This document shows positions 11,367 to 24,467 of a DNA stretch of 64,000 bases, in pieces. The position numbers were made by a program, and so were the translations under genes. The stretch comes from Cladosporium sp. IMV 00045 (Eukaryota; Ascomycota; Dothideomycetes; Cladosporiales; Cladosporiaceae): the NCBI GenBank assembly GCA_001931905.2, contig MSJI02000519.1, positions 21,231-85,230 on the forward strand. The letters run 5' to 3'. The notes below the pieces were generated by a model. That model worked only from the letters and a program-made list of their open reading frames with translations. It did no database searches and had not been told where the DNA came from. Position 1 is the first letter of the stretch. Each line of letters opens with the position of its first letter.

Positions 11367-14258
11367 TTACGCATCCCTAAACGCATTCTGCTGCGCAAAC
11401 GCCGCGTAGTCTATTCTCCCGCCATTGCCTTGCCTTTGCTTGGGCTCGTCGGTGGAAGCCCCCAAGGGATCCCCCGTGCTCTGTTCGCTCGACTGTGTCT
11501 GTCCCGCTGCCGCTGGAACACTGCTGGCGGACGGGAAGCCGGCATATCTCGCCAGGACGTTCGCGTCGGTCTCGTGCGAAGCAATCGGTGGTCGCTGCGA
11601 TGCCTCGATGGGCTGCTTGCTCTCTTGCGGCTTCTGCTCACTAACAATGCCAGTTGACGCCTGCGCGAGCTCAGCGCTTGATTTGGACACGATAACTGGA
11701 TCTGTCGAAGCCGTGTTGGCGCTCGTGCTCAAATTCGCAGCGAAGATCTCCGTAGCACCGACGGAAGCAGAGCGATTCTCCAAAGCACCTGGCGGCTGCT
11801 CGACCTGCGCCAGAGCGCGCGGGACGTTCATCTCCTCGTCCTTGCGGCCAAACAGCATGTTCCACCAGCGCATTTCGACCTCGCGCTCCGCGCCCTGTCG
11901 GCGAGGGAAGAGGAGTGGATCGTTGGTCTTGGCGGCGAAATCTTGGTTGGTGAATTCCGCTCTGCGGGCGAGGAAGTAGCCCCACGCTGAGGGGAGTTTG
12001 GTGTTGTCGTGCTCGGACCTCTCGCGCTCGTTGTTGAAGAGGAATTCGCCGTACTGGCCCGCGTAGACTTGGTAGTAGAGGCGGCGGAGGAAGCGCTCGT
12101 TGAACTCGAAGGCGTTGGGCTCTTGCCATTGCAGTTGGAAGACTGCGTCGAGGAACTGGTGGAAGATGGGGGATACTTCCTTTTCGTCCATTTTGTGCTG
12201 CTTGTCTTCCGCTTTGTTGGCGGTGCTGTGGATGATGGGGTTGGGGGGAGGGGATGTTGGCCTGGAGGATGCGTCGTTCAAGCTGTCGTGGCTGACGTTT
12301 TGCTGCTTGAACAAATTGCTCTTGTTCTTCTCGAACCAGCTCTTCGCGCCAAAGAGTGCTTTGGAGCTGAGGGCCTGCAGATTGTTCGGTTCCGAGCCTC
12401 GATCTTCTCTCGTTCTTGCTGGCTGAATGCGCTCATTTTCGATCTCGAACCACTTTTCGCTGCCCTCAATGCCGTTTCGGTCGCGGAACTTGTGCCCAAA
12501 AGAGAGGAAGTCCTTCTGTACTAATGCGATGAAGCCGTCGAGCGTACGGTAGTATGGATCGAGCATGATTTGCGCGAGCGCTGAAACCTGGGAGGTGCGG
12601 TCCCACCCATCGGAGCAGTGAACGAGGACGTGACTACCGCCCAAGCCAACCACCCTAGCCACCATCTCCGAGCCGTCGAGCAGACCGGCTATGTGTCCTA
12701 GCCATCCAGACTTGCGTAGGAGTTCCTGATTCGGCGGCAGATCGAGGTAGTCCGAGTTGCCAAGGCTCTCAATCACTTTGTCCAGTGAAGACCGCATGAC
12801 ATGGATATTTGCAATGTTCAGGAAGGATACCTCAATGGGCATGTCGTTGTGGCCCGCGTAGTATGTTGGGTTTTCAATTCCGCCGCCAGTGGCTCGGTTG
12901 GCCAACATGTTGAGCTTTGGCCTTGCATCGGCAATCACGTTTTGTCTTGTACTGCCGTAGATCCTTTTGCGTGGCGTTACTACCTCCTCTTCGAAGCTTT
13001 CGTCAAGAGCAGTTTCGCTTTTGCTGAGGTGCAGCCTGAAAATGTTCGACTCCGGTAATTCATCGGCTGTGCCAGGCTCGTTGCTCTCGCCATGTCCAGG
13101 CGTTGGCGTTTGTGAAGGAGAGTCCTCTGGGGATGTCAGAGGTGGTGTGTGGCTTGAGAAGATTGCGGACACAAGCCGCTCATCCTGCGGGTTTCTTTTG
13201 CCTTGCATGCCGACCATTGGCTGCGAGGAGCGTGTGATACTGCCACCATTGGAGTGAAGATAAGCAAGAGCGGGGATCCTGGCCTTCTTGCGGAAAGTAC
13301 CACCGTACTTGAGCATGTTGTCGCTCACTGCACGGGGTACGCAAAGTGTGCCCGGGTAGGTAGCAGAGTAAGAATAGTCGTGGTTGATGTCGGAGATTCT
13401 CCAGGCCGCACCGGGACCGTCTGCGGCTTTGGGGCTGATCCCCATCCTTGCAAATTCTTTCCTTGCGTCGTAGGGATTGTTTCCCGCTGCTCTCTCTTCG
13501 GGCGGTGGCTTGAAGTGGAACGCATAGAGTTCGCTCACTTTGTCCACGCAACAACGGCTCCGAAGACTGAAAAACGCCTGACGAGCTGCTTCATCTGCAG
13601 TCTTTTCTGATGTACTAGGATGGAAATGAAGAGCCAGAACCTGAAAATCCTTGCATCGGAGTCGGATGGCAGGCGGTCTTGCACTGCCGCCCACTGTGGA
13701 AAAGTCGGACTGTCCGGCAACAGGTGAAGCAGGTCTTCGTGGCGACGCGTATGAAGAAAGGTTTGTAGAGTCTGTGGATGGCCGGCTTGCATAGCTGGTG
13801 CCATATGTCGGTGGGAATCCATCTTCGTCTTCATCATTCGAGTCTACATTGGAGTCCAGCCCTGAAGTTCGCACAGTGGTACTTTGTGCGTGACTGGGTC
13901 GTAAAATGCAGTGGTTGATGAGGGGATAGGGGATAAATATCTCTTTAGAGCGAGGTTTGGGAGTGCCTCTGCTCCTTTTTGCTGCGTCGCCTTGAGCGCT
14001 CGCGTGACTGGTTTGCCCCTCGGCAGACGTGCCATTTTGTGCTGGCTTGGTCGCTGGTACCTCGGTGAGAGAAGAATCCCTGGTATGGGCCTGAGAAGTT
14101 GACGCTGCTCCGGTACCGTTCGTTTGAGAGCCTGGGTAGTAGCTGAAGATGAGGTGGTGGCGTGTAAAATAGAGCGTGCCATTTTCCGGTCTGCCTCGTC
14201 GGTGGAGGCTTACATTCTTGAACCGCAAATCTTGCGTTTCTCCAGCACTGCCCGCCAT
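11367..14258 (-). CDS. YMR1: Myotubularin-family phosphoinositide 3-phosphatase
   Basis: Single-exon CDS, 963 aa, from the ATG at 14258. The frame is open further upstream but contains no ATG there, and MAGSAGETQDLRFKNVSL is a sensible start of the PH-GRAM domain. The GRAM region (about residues 10-260) is interrupted by Ser/Thr-rich inserts. The catalytic CX5R loop is HCSDGWDRTSQ, with Cys near residue 548, followed by the myotubularin block DPYYRTLDGF. The enzyme removes the 3-phosphate of PI3P and PI(3,5)P2 and tunes endosomal/vacuolar trafficking. The C-terminal third is long and low-complexity, making it longer than yeast Ymr1 (about 690 aa). A gtgagt sequence just before the start may be a leader-intron donor. 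Confidence 0.95.
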   Translation of the reverse strand: MAGSAGETQDLRFKNVSLHRRGRPENGTLYFTRHHLIFSYYPGSQTNGTGAASTSQAHTRDSSLTEVPATKPAQNGTSAEGQTSHASAQGDAAKRSRGTPKPRSKEIFIPYPLINHCILRPSHAQSTTVRTSGLDSNVDSNDEDEDGFPPTYGTSYASRPSTDSTNLSSYASPRRPASPVAGQSDFSTVGGSARPPAIRLRCKDFQVLALHFHPSTSEKTADEAARQAFFSLRSRCCVDKVSELYAFHFKPPPEERAAGNNPYDARKEFARMGISPKAADGPGAAWRISDINHDYSYSATYPGTLCVPRAVSDNMLKYGGTFRKKARIPALAYLHSNGGSITRSSQPMVGMQGKRNPQDERLVSAIFSSHTPPLTSPEDSPSQTPTPGHGESNEPGTADELPESNIFRLHLSKSETALDESFEEEVVTPRKRIYGSTRQNVIADARPKLNMLANRATGGGIENPTYYAGHNDMPIEVSFLNIANIHVMRSSLDKVIESLGNSDYLDLPPNQELLRKSGWLGHIAGLLDGSEMVARVVGLGGSHVLVHCSDGWDRTSQVSALAQIMLDPYYRTLDGFIALVQKDFLSFGHKFRDRNGIEGSEKWFEIENERIQPARTREDRGSEPNNLQALSSKALFGAKSWFEKNKSNLFKQQNVSHDSLNDASSRPTSPPPNPIIHSTANKAEDKQHKMDEKEVSPIFHQFLDAVFQLQWQEPNAFEFNERFLRRLYYQVYAGQYGEFLFNNERERSEHDNTKLPSAWGYFLARRAEFTNQDFAAKTNDPLLFPRRQGAEREVEMRWWNMLFGRKDEEMNVPRALAQVEQPPGALENRSASVGATEIFAANLSTSANTASTDPVIVSKSSAELAQASTGIVSEQKPQESKQPIEASQRPPIASHETDANVLARYAGFPSASSVPAAAGQTQSSEQSTGDPLGASTDEPKQRQGNGGRIDYAAFAQQNAFRDA

Positions 14259-15016
14259 CTTTGGCGCGTACTCACGAAAGTTCCCACACAGCCTGGAGGT
14301 GAGGTCTGTTATGCTTCGTAATATACAACGTGGCAACGCAGTCTCTCTGGAAGAAGATGATAGTGATTTTACCTGGCAACGCCACGCTTCTTTCAGGGTA
14401 TTTGCAGCAGCAAACAAGTTTCCTGTGGTCGGTCACAACGTAGATCGTGTTTGTTGAGTTTCTATTCACATCGCTTGTTGCGCTGTTATTTCCTCGTGAC
14501 GATCAGCAGTGCAGCTGGATGGTGCAGTGACGAGCACAAAAGTGGGGCCATCTCAAAGCGGCAGGTGCAGCGGGAGTATCACGGAGGACTGTCTTCGTGG
14601 ATTGAGATGAACAGTCTTGGGGTCGTCCTTTCAGTCCAGATGAAATGCAATCGAACAAGTGCTTGAAGTGATTGTGTCTCTTTTCTCCATACGCGTGAGG
14701 ATTCCCTGAATGAGAGTCACGTCGAATCATGGCACAAGCTGCGTAGCCCAGAGCTCGCAAGTGACAAGTATGAAAATCAGATTCCAAAATACATAATAAG
14801 TATCGAGATCGTGTTGGGAGAAGACAAGTATGTCTCCTGTCAATGATTCTAAGTTGGTGATTTGTACGACCAGGGATGTGGTTGAGATAAGCTCGACCAG
14901 TCGCTCCTTCCTTTCTTCTCGACCTGCACTCACCTACCACAGACTTTCTCACATGTGTCGCCCTTGAGGAATGCGATTATCCCACTCATCTATACAGATT
15001 CCTCCATAAAATCTCA
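14259..15016. promoter_or_regulatory. Divergent promoter region YMR1 / ZIP4
   Basis: 758 bp between the divergent starts of the phosphatase gene and the meiotic gene. No other coding region is supported; the minus-strand frame continuing upstream of the YMR1 ATG lacks a start codon. Confidence 0.4.
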
Positions 15017-17983
15017 ATGGCTCCATTGCAACCGATCAGGAAAGATCCAAGCGACGATCGCGTGCAGCCTATCCTAGGTATGTACATAGTTGCGCCAGCT
15101 TACCAAGAGTACTACTAACGCCAGGAGAGACTTCGCAATTGCTACTAGCCGTACACTCAATGACCGGATGCAAATCTCAAACAAGGTCCTAAGCGATCTT
15201 GAAGCCTTCCTGGAGCAGCCTTTTCCATCACATCGCGCAGTGTCGTTTGCGCGTCACTGCTCAGACTATGATACGCAGGGCAGCTTACTGTGGAACTCAG
15301 CAACGAAGATCCTCCGAGATGTCGACGAGGGCAGTGGGAACAGCCCGGGAGTCGACAGCATTCGCTTCGCAGTGCTTCTGCGGGCATTCTCATTCTTCAT
15401 GTTGGATGCAGCACACAATGAATCCTCAGGTCGAACAAAGAGCATCGACCAGCGAGTCCGGATCTTCAAAGTTGCTCTTAAAGCAGCGAGATGCTGCTTG
15501 GACAACAATGACTTGCGATTAGCGTTCAAATTGATTGAAAGAGCATCGAGATACGTTACTGCATGGGAAGAGGCGACTCCCGTGATCCGTGTTGTCGACG
15601 ACTCACTCAACGACGAAGAGTCTTCCATCCAGCAACTGATATGCAGCTTTTACTTACTACGAATAGCACATGCTGCGAAGTCTCGACGTTACGATTTGGC
15701 AGACCACTTCTTCCTCAAAGCCAACTTTAGCGACAATTCAGATCAAGACGGCCTTCTCGAGGCAGCTGCAGGCATATGCTTCGAAATTGGACGATCGCAA
15801 CTACAGCAGAGTAACAAGGAAAACGCTCTAGTCTGGCTGGAGCGAGCGCACAAGCTTCTTGACAGTGAAGTGCTTGTGTCACGCTCTCTGGAACACGAAG
15901 ATCTGCGGCTGGCCATCGTTGCTTCTTTGCTAGAAGCACTGCCGAATGACGACCATGGAAAGCGTGCATGGAACATCGTCGCTGGGTTGGACGAAGATCA
16001 TGGACTGGGAAATCGAATTGCTGTACTCGTCATGAAGCTTAACATTGTGTCAAGAAGTGAGCCGGCGGATATCGATGCAGCCGCCAGGATACTTGTCCAA
16101 ATGATTCGATCTACGGTTCTTACGGATCAAACGTATCTAACGTAAGTATTTCCGCACCTTCTGTGGATCGCAGTGTGCTGACTGAATGCATTAGGGTAAT
16201 GCGCTCGGTCCACAAGGTCAAGAAATTAAACTTTCTTGCAGCATACAATGCTTTAGAGCAAGTTATAAGCTCGCGCTTGTTACTAGATATGGACTCCACA
16301 ATGGACAGCGAGCAGGTGAAAGACTGGCTACAGAAGACTATCGTCACATATACCAGCCTGGGAGTCACTGCCACCAAAGACGACATGCCCCTTGTCCTCG
16401 AAAAGCTGTCCCAGATGTTCGATTCGATCGTGCAGTGGCCTGCGGACGTGCTATCACCAAAAGCCGCACACGCGATGCAAGCACTCATGTGGAAAGCGTC
16501 GAAAGATACCGATGCTTTAACCGCTGATGTTTGGCTAACATTACTGCAGCATACAATCTTTTCCAATGTTGGCGCGATCAACAAGGCCAAGGTGGCTCGG
16601 AAAGTCATGCTCACCAGTTTGAAGCGGGAAGACTTCGATACAGCACGAACTGCCTTCTACCAGATGTCATTACCTGTTCAGAACGAGGGTATAACCAGGT
16701 ATCTTGCCTATCAGCTTGCATTGAAAACAAGTGACTGTGAACTGGCAAGCCAATGCCTTGCTGTTCTGGTCAAAGTTGCTGATAGAGACTCGCGATACCT
16801 ATACGCTTGCGTTCTGGAAGCTCAAAGATCCGAGAATCGCGCCATTGCAGTGGCTGCTTTCCAAACTTTGGCCGATCAGCCTCCAAGTGGCATACAGCTT
16901 CCTGCTCTACTGAGATGCACAGCACGGCTCCACATGGAAGAACTCGAAAATTCACAAAGGCCTTCAGACGAGGTCACTCACGAGCTATCTCGTGTATTCG
17001 AGACAGCAGCTGCGAACATGAAATCCTTGAGACAGACAAGTGATGAGCAATGGCTTTCGGAAATACAATGGTGGAGCAAAAATGCATTCAACCTTGCCTT
17101 GCGGCTCTGCGCAGAGATACAGCCGCAGCATCTCATCCGATTCCTCAAGGTTTGCATCAGGTTCTTGGATTGCTACCCGGCAGATGATGGACTCATGCAT
17201 CAAGACGATCTGATCCAACGAAAGCAAGTCTGTCACTTTCTTTGTGCCAGTGCTCTCGTAGTGCTCGCGCGGTCATCGCCAGACAAATCGCAGCAGCTAC
17301 AACATTACCTAGAAGTACAGCGGGAAGTCAAGAATTTCACGGCGGTATGGCATCCAGCAGACGATCAATCGTCGGAAGCCGACCTATGCCACACGAGAGC
17401 ACTGGAGATGCTCAAGTTCAACGTCGAAAGCGTCTTCAGACTCGAACAATGGGAAAACCTCAACGACGCCCTCACAGCATGCCTTGAGTTCCAAGGCATC
17501 GCAAGATGGGATACGCTCGCCGACCTCGTCATCATCATTTACGACCAAGCCAGCAAACTCAGCATCGACGACTCCTCAACCGCCAAAATCCCCGAGTTGC
17601 TGCAAAAGATCATCAACTCGACCTGGTCGACGGACAAGGACATTTCGAAGCTCGCGCGCTGGCTGCGCCTCACCTTCTCCATCAGTCTCAGCAAATCTGG
17701 CGATGAAGGGATCAGCATAAAACTCGTCGAGCAAGCGGCTTGTATGGCGAGACGAGGCACGGAAGGGCGTAACGATTCGTATCCCGAAGACGAGCTGCAG
17801 TGGTTGGCTACTGTGGCATTCAACAAGGCTGTTGATCTTCTGGCAGTTGGTGATGGCGAGACAGCGGATCAATGGATTGAGGCATCGCTTGAGCTCGCGA
17901 GGTATGCTGCGGACAACGGCTCGCTGCATGCCCATTTGACGCGGAACCGCGAGGAGGCGGAGAGGAGATTGAGGCGGCGATGA
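15017..17983 (+). CDS. ZIP4: Meiosis protein SPO22/ZIP4-like (TPR)
   Basis: Three exons are proposed: 15017-15077, 15130-16141 and 16195-17983, giving 953 aa. The second intron (gtaagt...ttag) is clear. For the first, the gtatgt donor at 15078 and a TACTAAC branch are good; the acceptor ending at 15129 is the one that keeps frame and gives the family-like join ILDFAIA. The conserved SPO22 core lies at about residues 60-250, including FKVALKAARCCLDNNDLRLA and IERASRYVTAWEE. The rest is helical and TPR-like. ZIP4 is part of the ZMM group on the synaptonemal complex and promotes crossovers, so expression is probably limited to meiosis (inference). It converges on RVB1. Confidence 0.88.
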
Positions 17984-18499
17984 TCATCTGGCTGTTGGCG
18001 TGTATGGTCCACGAAGAGGGCTAATTTGCTCGGAGGAGGGAGTCTATGTAGACGTTTGCTGCCACGCGTGTGAAAGTGAGAGTGCCACACACCAAAGATT
18101 AGCTCAACCAGTGTGTATTCATTCCATAGCCACAGACGTCGTATTCGACGCTGTACGCGACGAATTCCCTATCAATACCGAGAAAACTCTAAAGCGCTTC
18201 CATACATATCGAAATTGTGCCACTGAGAGCGTGAGATCCAAAGCCGAGAGCCGCACGGGTAGATGTAAGTACAAGAGCATTGAAAGGAATTAAATAACAT
18301 CTTTCTATAGTAGCACATCCACGACCTGCCGCAGCAGACCGATGACCCCTTTGATCCATCCCCGATTTTACCTCGAAACGCCATTTTGCGCCAACGCTTT
18401 CCCGCCGCTTGGGTTTGCCTCATCGCCAGCTTACATACGGGTTTTGTGTGAAGTCATACACATCTACTTCCCTTGCCTTTGCTCAAAATCGGAGCGCGG
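17984..18499. other. Convergent intergenic region ZIP4 / RVB1
   Basis: 516 bp between two stop codons facing each other; it should hold both 3' UTRs. Nothing else recognised. Confidence 0.4.
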
Positions 18500-20548
<2,049 letters not shown>

Positions 20549-21390
20549 AACATGGCAGCTTTACGAACAAGCGGCCCAGCCGTACAATCAATCTTCAGAT
20601 TCGCCGCGCAGCCTTCATCGAGCAGAAGATGCGCCCAGTGTCTCAAGGCTCAGAGATGTCCATTCTCCTCCTTCCGCCCGCGTCTGCAGTCTCACAAGCG
20701 CCCTCTTATGACCGATTCCGCCCACCGACCACAGACTCTTGACTCGGAAGTCCCGCCACCGCCTCGGAACACCGGAGTACCTGAGACGAGCATTGCCGGC
20801 AATGAAGCTATGAAGTGGCCGCCCGCGGCACCTTGGCAAAGGCAACAAGAAAGCAATGTCAGTGAGAGGGAGGGAGAAGCACAGAAGAGCAAGCCCACAT
20901 CATCGAGCTTGCCAGAGATCACAGCAGAGAAGCAGCCTCAGCAGACCTCCACACCAACAGCACAGCCAGCCGGCGCAAAGGCGAAGAAGTCAAAGCTCCG
21001 GCCGAGGAAGGCACCTATCAAAATTACACAAACCGCTGTGGAACATCTTAGGGAACTGCTTGAGCAACCAGAGTCAAAGCTCGTCCGTGTTGGCGTGAAG
21101 AACAGAGGATGCTCAGGCTTGGCATACCACTTGGAATACGTCGACAAGCCCGGCACATTCGACGAGAGCGTGGAACAGGACGGAGTGAAGGTCTTGATCG
21201 ACAGCAAGGCTCTTTTCAGCATCATTGGAAGTGAGATGGACTGGTTGGAGGACAAGCTGAGCGCCAGATTCATCTTCAAGAACCCCAACATCAGTGAGTA
21301 TCCCATGTCTTTCGCCACTTTATACGTCATAGCACTAACATCTCGACAGCTGAACAATGTGGTTGCGGTGAATCTTTCAGCATTTCATGA
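20549..21390 (+). CDS. ISA1: Mitochondrial A-type iron-sulfur cluster assembly protein ISA1
   Basis: Two exons, 20549-21293 and 21350-21390, giving 261 aa. The HesB/IscA domain starts near residue 155 (ITQTAVEHLRELL). All three metal-binding cysteines are present: RGCSGLAYHLEY, and the final CGCGESF, which is encoded almost alone in the 13-residue last exon. The first 40 residues are rich in Arg, Ser and Ala with few acids, as expected for a mitochondrial presequence. A poorly conserved Pro/Gln/Ser linker precedes the domain. ISA1 works with ISA2 and IBA57 to make [4Fe-4S] clusters for aconitase-type and radical-SAM enzymes. Missing the small second exon would remove two of three ligands, so the splice matters. 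Confidence 0.95.
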
Positions 21391-21562
21391 TCGCACGAGC
21401 GAGACAACTCCATTTTTCCTAACCTATCATGTATCTAGACGAGCGGCATTTGCTGCATTTCTCTTGCATTTCTTTGCGTGATGACGATACTGCCCCCTTT
21501 CTCACAAGAGGGCTGTCTTTCCCGCCTTACGGAGGAGCATATTTATTACATAGAGATCTACC

Positions 21563-22023
21563 TCAGAATACCCCTGGTTCGAAATCGACTACTCTCGCAT
21601 TTTGAATGATCCCATCCAAGCTCGCCACAAACTCCAAATGAGCCGGGTCCTGCTCCAGGTAGTATTTCCGATCTTCTTCGTTCTTGAACTCGCAGATGAA
21701 ACCGTGTGAGAAGCCGCCCTGCGAATACTCGGTCAGCCACTCCATGAAAGTCAAGATCGAGAAAGGGGAACGAGGGGCTCAACTACTTGGTGTCCCTCGG
21801 GGCTGTTGTCGCGGCCGCCTCCGTGCGATTTCATGTAGGGTTCTTTGCTGGTTGGATGGATGCACTTTTCCGCGAGACCGACCATGCGTTTGCAGACCTT
21901 GGATGATAGTCAGTTTGACGTCTCGTCATTTTGGGTCAAGTTTTATCGTTGACGGACATCTACTGCTTGGGCATGGGTCGTGGTCGGCTTGAACTCAAAG
22001 AGGACAATGTGTAGGATCGGCAT
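21563..22023 (-). CDS. Stress-responsive A/B barrel (Dabb) domain protein
   Basis: Three small exons, 22023-21958, 21897-21787 and 21718-21563, giving 110 aa, the normal size of a one-domain Dabb protein. Signature features are the N-terminal ILHIVLFEFKP, the central SKEPYMKSHGGGRDNSPEG and the end block FVASLDGIIQNARVVDFEPG. Intron 2 (gtagtt...ctgac...gcag) is clear. The donor of intron 1 is less standard: gtccgt after codon 22 gives the best family alignment, while a gtagat donor two codons earlier would also keep frame. Dabb proteins are dimeric ferredoxin-like barrels; some are enzymes in polyketide or aromatic metabolism, most are uncharacterised. No substrate can be assigned. Confidence 0.88.
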
Positions 22024-22449
22024 TGTGAATGAATCTGAGGGCTTGGGTTGGTATATGAAGAGCGTCCACTGAGATGCCTTGGTGGTAGAATCGTGCTTAC
22101 GATTTCTCTTGGTTGGAGTCAGGGAATTGAGTTGAGTTATATGCTGTTATACACAAAAGAAGATATGCCTCATCAATGATGAAATCGGAGTGACGCCGAG
22201 GGAAGCCGGCCGACTGCCGATCTAGGAGATGTCGCGACTTTCATAGTGCCCAAGTATCGTTAACTACATCTGCTCACACTGGCACATGCTGAGCTGTTGC
22301 GTAGCATAGCGATTATCAATCCGACATGCTGTTGTCTTTCGTATCCTTGCTACCATCGCACCTCCGCGCATCCGGCTGAGCCGAGCCCATCCTCTATGCG
22401 CGTTGCTTATCAACAGCAGCTCGCGTACATGTAAGGCAATCACCAGACC
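22024..22449. promoter_or_regulatory. Divergent promoter region Dabb gene / DSC3
   Basis: 426 bp between divergent starts. Nothing beyond presumed promoters is recognised. Confidence 0.4.
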
Positions 22450-23328
22450 ATGGCTACAACAAACTCCACCACGCCGCCCTTAGACGTTGTCGTTCGCTTC
22501 TCGACCTCAAATCCAGACGTCGTTCTTCAAATCCGTCACCCTAGCACAACAAGCGCCTTCACACTCAAGCAGCAGATCCGCGCGCAACTCCCTGCGCCTC
22601 AATCGGAGAGTAGACTTCGACTCATCCACGCTGGCAAGGTGATCTCGGACGAACATGCACTCGGCAAGTCTTTACACGCGAGGGTACCGCCTCCACCAAA
22701 GGCAGGGGATGACAGCAAGAGTGAAAAGGCAAAGGGAAAGCAACCACTGAAGGAACACGTCGAAGCGCTGCGCGTATACGTTCATTGCTCTATAGGAGAT
22801 GCCCTGGTGCCCTCTGAGCTGGCCGCCGAAGCAAAAGCAGCTGTAGATGCGGATAATGCTTTGGCGTCTTCTTTACAACCGGAAACGTCCACGTCTACAG
22901 GTGGAGAGCATGCGCCGTCTTCTACCACCACGCCTGCACCACGAGGGTTCGACCGCCTGCTTACTGCCGGTTTCACTGCCGCGGAGATAGCCACTCTTCG
23001 CACGCAGTTCCTTGCCATTCAGGCGCACACCCATACCCCGGATACTATGCCCACGGGCCACGACCTCTTGCTTTTGGAAGAACAGTGGCTCGACAATGGA
23101 TCGAATGCCGCCACCGCTGGAGGTGAAACTGCTGGCGGATTTGGTGGGGATGATTCACGAGGACTTGACGATCTGATCTGGGGACCCTTAATGGGATTCT
23201 TTTGGCCGGTGGGAGCGATGTTCTGGTTAATGAGGGAAGAAGGCGTGTGGAGTGGGAGGAGGCAGACGGCTGTCATGGCTGGGTTCATCATGAATCTGAC
23301 TTTTGGGTTTTTCAGATTGCTGAGCTGA
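22450..23328 (+). CDS. DSC3: DSC E3 ubiquitin ligase complex subunit 3
   Basis: Single exon, 292 aa. An N-terminal ubiquitin-like fold (residues about 10-90; SRLRLIHAGKVISDEHALG) is followed by the DUF2407/Dsc3 C-terminal region. That region has a short helical block (FDRLLTAGFTAAEIATLR) and two hydrophobic segments near the end (LIWGPLMGFFWPVGAMFWLM and VMAGFIMNLTFGFFRLL) fitting two membrane spans. The DSC complex sits in the Golgi membrane and drives cleavage of SREBP-type sterol/hypoxia regulators and disposal of orphan membrane proteins in fungi. It converges with the RCC1-like gene with only 26 bp between the stop codons, so their 3' UTRs must overlap. Confidence 0.93.
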   Translation: MATTNSTTPPLDVVVRFSTSNPDVVLQIRHPSTTSAFTLKQQIRAQLPAPQSESRLRLIHAGKVISDEHALGKSLHARVPPPPKAGDDSKSEKAKGKQPLKEHVEALRVYVHCSIGDALVPSELAAEAKAAVDADNALASSLQPETSTSTGGEHAPSSTTTPAPRGFDRLLTAGFTAAEIATLRTQFLAIQAHTHTPDTMPTGHDLLLLEEQWLDNGSNAATAGGETAGGFGGDDSRGLDDLIWGPLMGFFWPVGAMFWLMREEGVWSGRRQTAVMAGFIMNLTFGFFRLLS

Positions 23329-23354
23329 GGGAAGAGCTTAATGGCATGCCTCGA

Positions 23355-24467
23355 TCAGCTTGTAAAAGCAAAAGTTGATTTGGGCGCTGCGAGAACGCGC
23401 TGAATGTTCCCGGGAAACGGGACTTGAGCCCAGTCTTCGGCGAAAGACTGCTCTTTTCCTAGCCCGAGCTGGCCATTGCTATTGTCACCAACGACGAAAA
23501 GCCGACCAGTGTCTGTGACGACAGCAACATGATTCCTCCCGATGCCTACGCTGACGATGTCTGCTGGCTCCGAATCGGGTGCCGTCACAACGTCCACCAG
23601 GGCAACTTCCCCAGCGCCCACATCTTGCAGACATCTGATCCGCCCTTCATCACCAGGCATCGTTGCTCCCCAGAGATACAAGGCGCCATCTTCGCTCAGC
23701 GCGGACGCCATCCACCCGACGCCTGATCCACAGTTCACACTCGCGATCTTAAGACCTCCCAGCGCATCCACCAATCCTGGCTTATCCGCCGGGTCAGCGT
23801 CTGCACCCACAGTTGGTCTAGCGAGTGTGCGGAATCTGGGATCTCCCCAGGTATAGACTTCCCCGTCTTCGGTCAGAAAGATGAAATTGGCCGCGTTCGC
23901 CAGCAGTTGCTTCGGTCTTCCAGGCAGCATGTGATGCGCGGCCGGATAATGCGCCTCGTTACTCGGATCAGCGTGCCATTTGACGAAACTCTGAAGGCTG
24001 TCGAACTCCGCTATGTGCGTGAGTCGCGCGTTCGGGGCCTGTTTGAAGGTTACCGCGACTCGCTCATTGCCTGCGATAGCCACGTGGCTCAGAGGCGGCG
24101 CTTCTTCCCCGGTCTGACAGGTCAAGTCTCTTTGTCCTCCAGATGCTGTCGCGTCTGTAACGTAGAACACTCGCCCCTCGGAATCTAGACAGCCAATCAA
24201 TTCGTTGTGATCGCCAAATGGACTTTGCAGTGAGAATCCTTCCACCAGAGCCGAACTTTCCATGTCGAACTTTTGGAAGCCTCTGCTGCGTAGTCGTGTT
24301 CCTTCCTGTATCACCAAGCCGCTCCAGCTTGCGTACAGAATTACTGCCTTTTCGTGGGTGTCCGTAGGCTCGAGAGCGAGAGGCTCAAAAGTGAAGCTGT
24401 CGCCTTCGCGATCGCAGAGTTGGTGGAAAGCGTTGAAACCTGCGGCCCAGATTTTTGAGTGTGACAT
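23355..24467 (-). CDS. RCC1-repeat (beta-propeller) protein
   Basis: Single exon, 370 aa, starting MSHSKIWAAGFNAFHQL. RCC1-type repeats are visible across the whole length: the first blade at KIWAAGFN, a middle repeat around EDGEVYTWGDPRFRTL, then SEDGALYLWGATMPGD, and the classic GDNSNGQLGLG near residue 335. RCC1-like propellers serve as Ran GEFs or as protein-interaction scaffolds. This one is short and lacks a clear RCC1 GEF signature, so it is more like the small ATS1-type family of unknown partners. It faces DSC3 tail to tail with a 26-bp gap. Confidence 0.87.
   Translation of the reverse strand: MSHSKIWAAGFNAFHQLCDREGDSFTFEPLALEPTDTHEKAVILYASWSGLVIQEGTRLRSRGFQKFDMESSALVEGFSLQSPFGDHNELIGCLDSEGRVFYVTDATASGGQRDLTCQTGEEAPPLSHVAIAGNERVAVTFKQAPNARLTHIAEFDSLQSFVKWHADPSNEAHYPAAHHMLPGRPKQLLANAANFIFLTEDGEVYTWGDPRFRTLARPTVGADADPADKPGLVDALGGLKIASVNCGSGVGWMASALSEDGALYLWGATMPGDEGRIRCLQDVGAGEVALVDVVTAPDSEPADIVSVGIGRNHVAVVTDTGRLFVVGDNSNGQLGLGKEQSFAEDWAQVPFPGNIQRVLAAPKSTFAFTS

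Noticed and set aside
14259..14417. Upstream in-frame extension of the myotubularin protein
   Set aside because: The frame is open but contains no ATG, and the family-like N-terminus begins at the 14258 ATG; a gtgagt just upstream suggests a leader intron instead.
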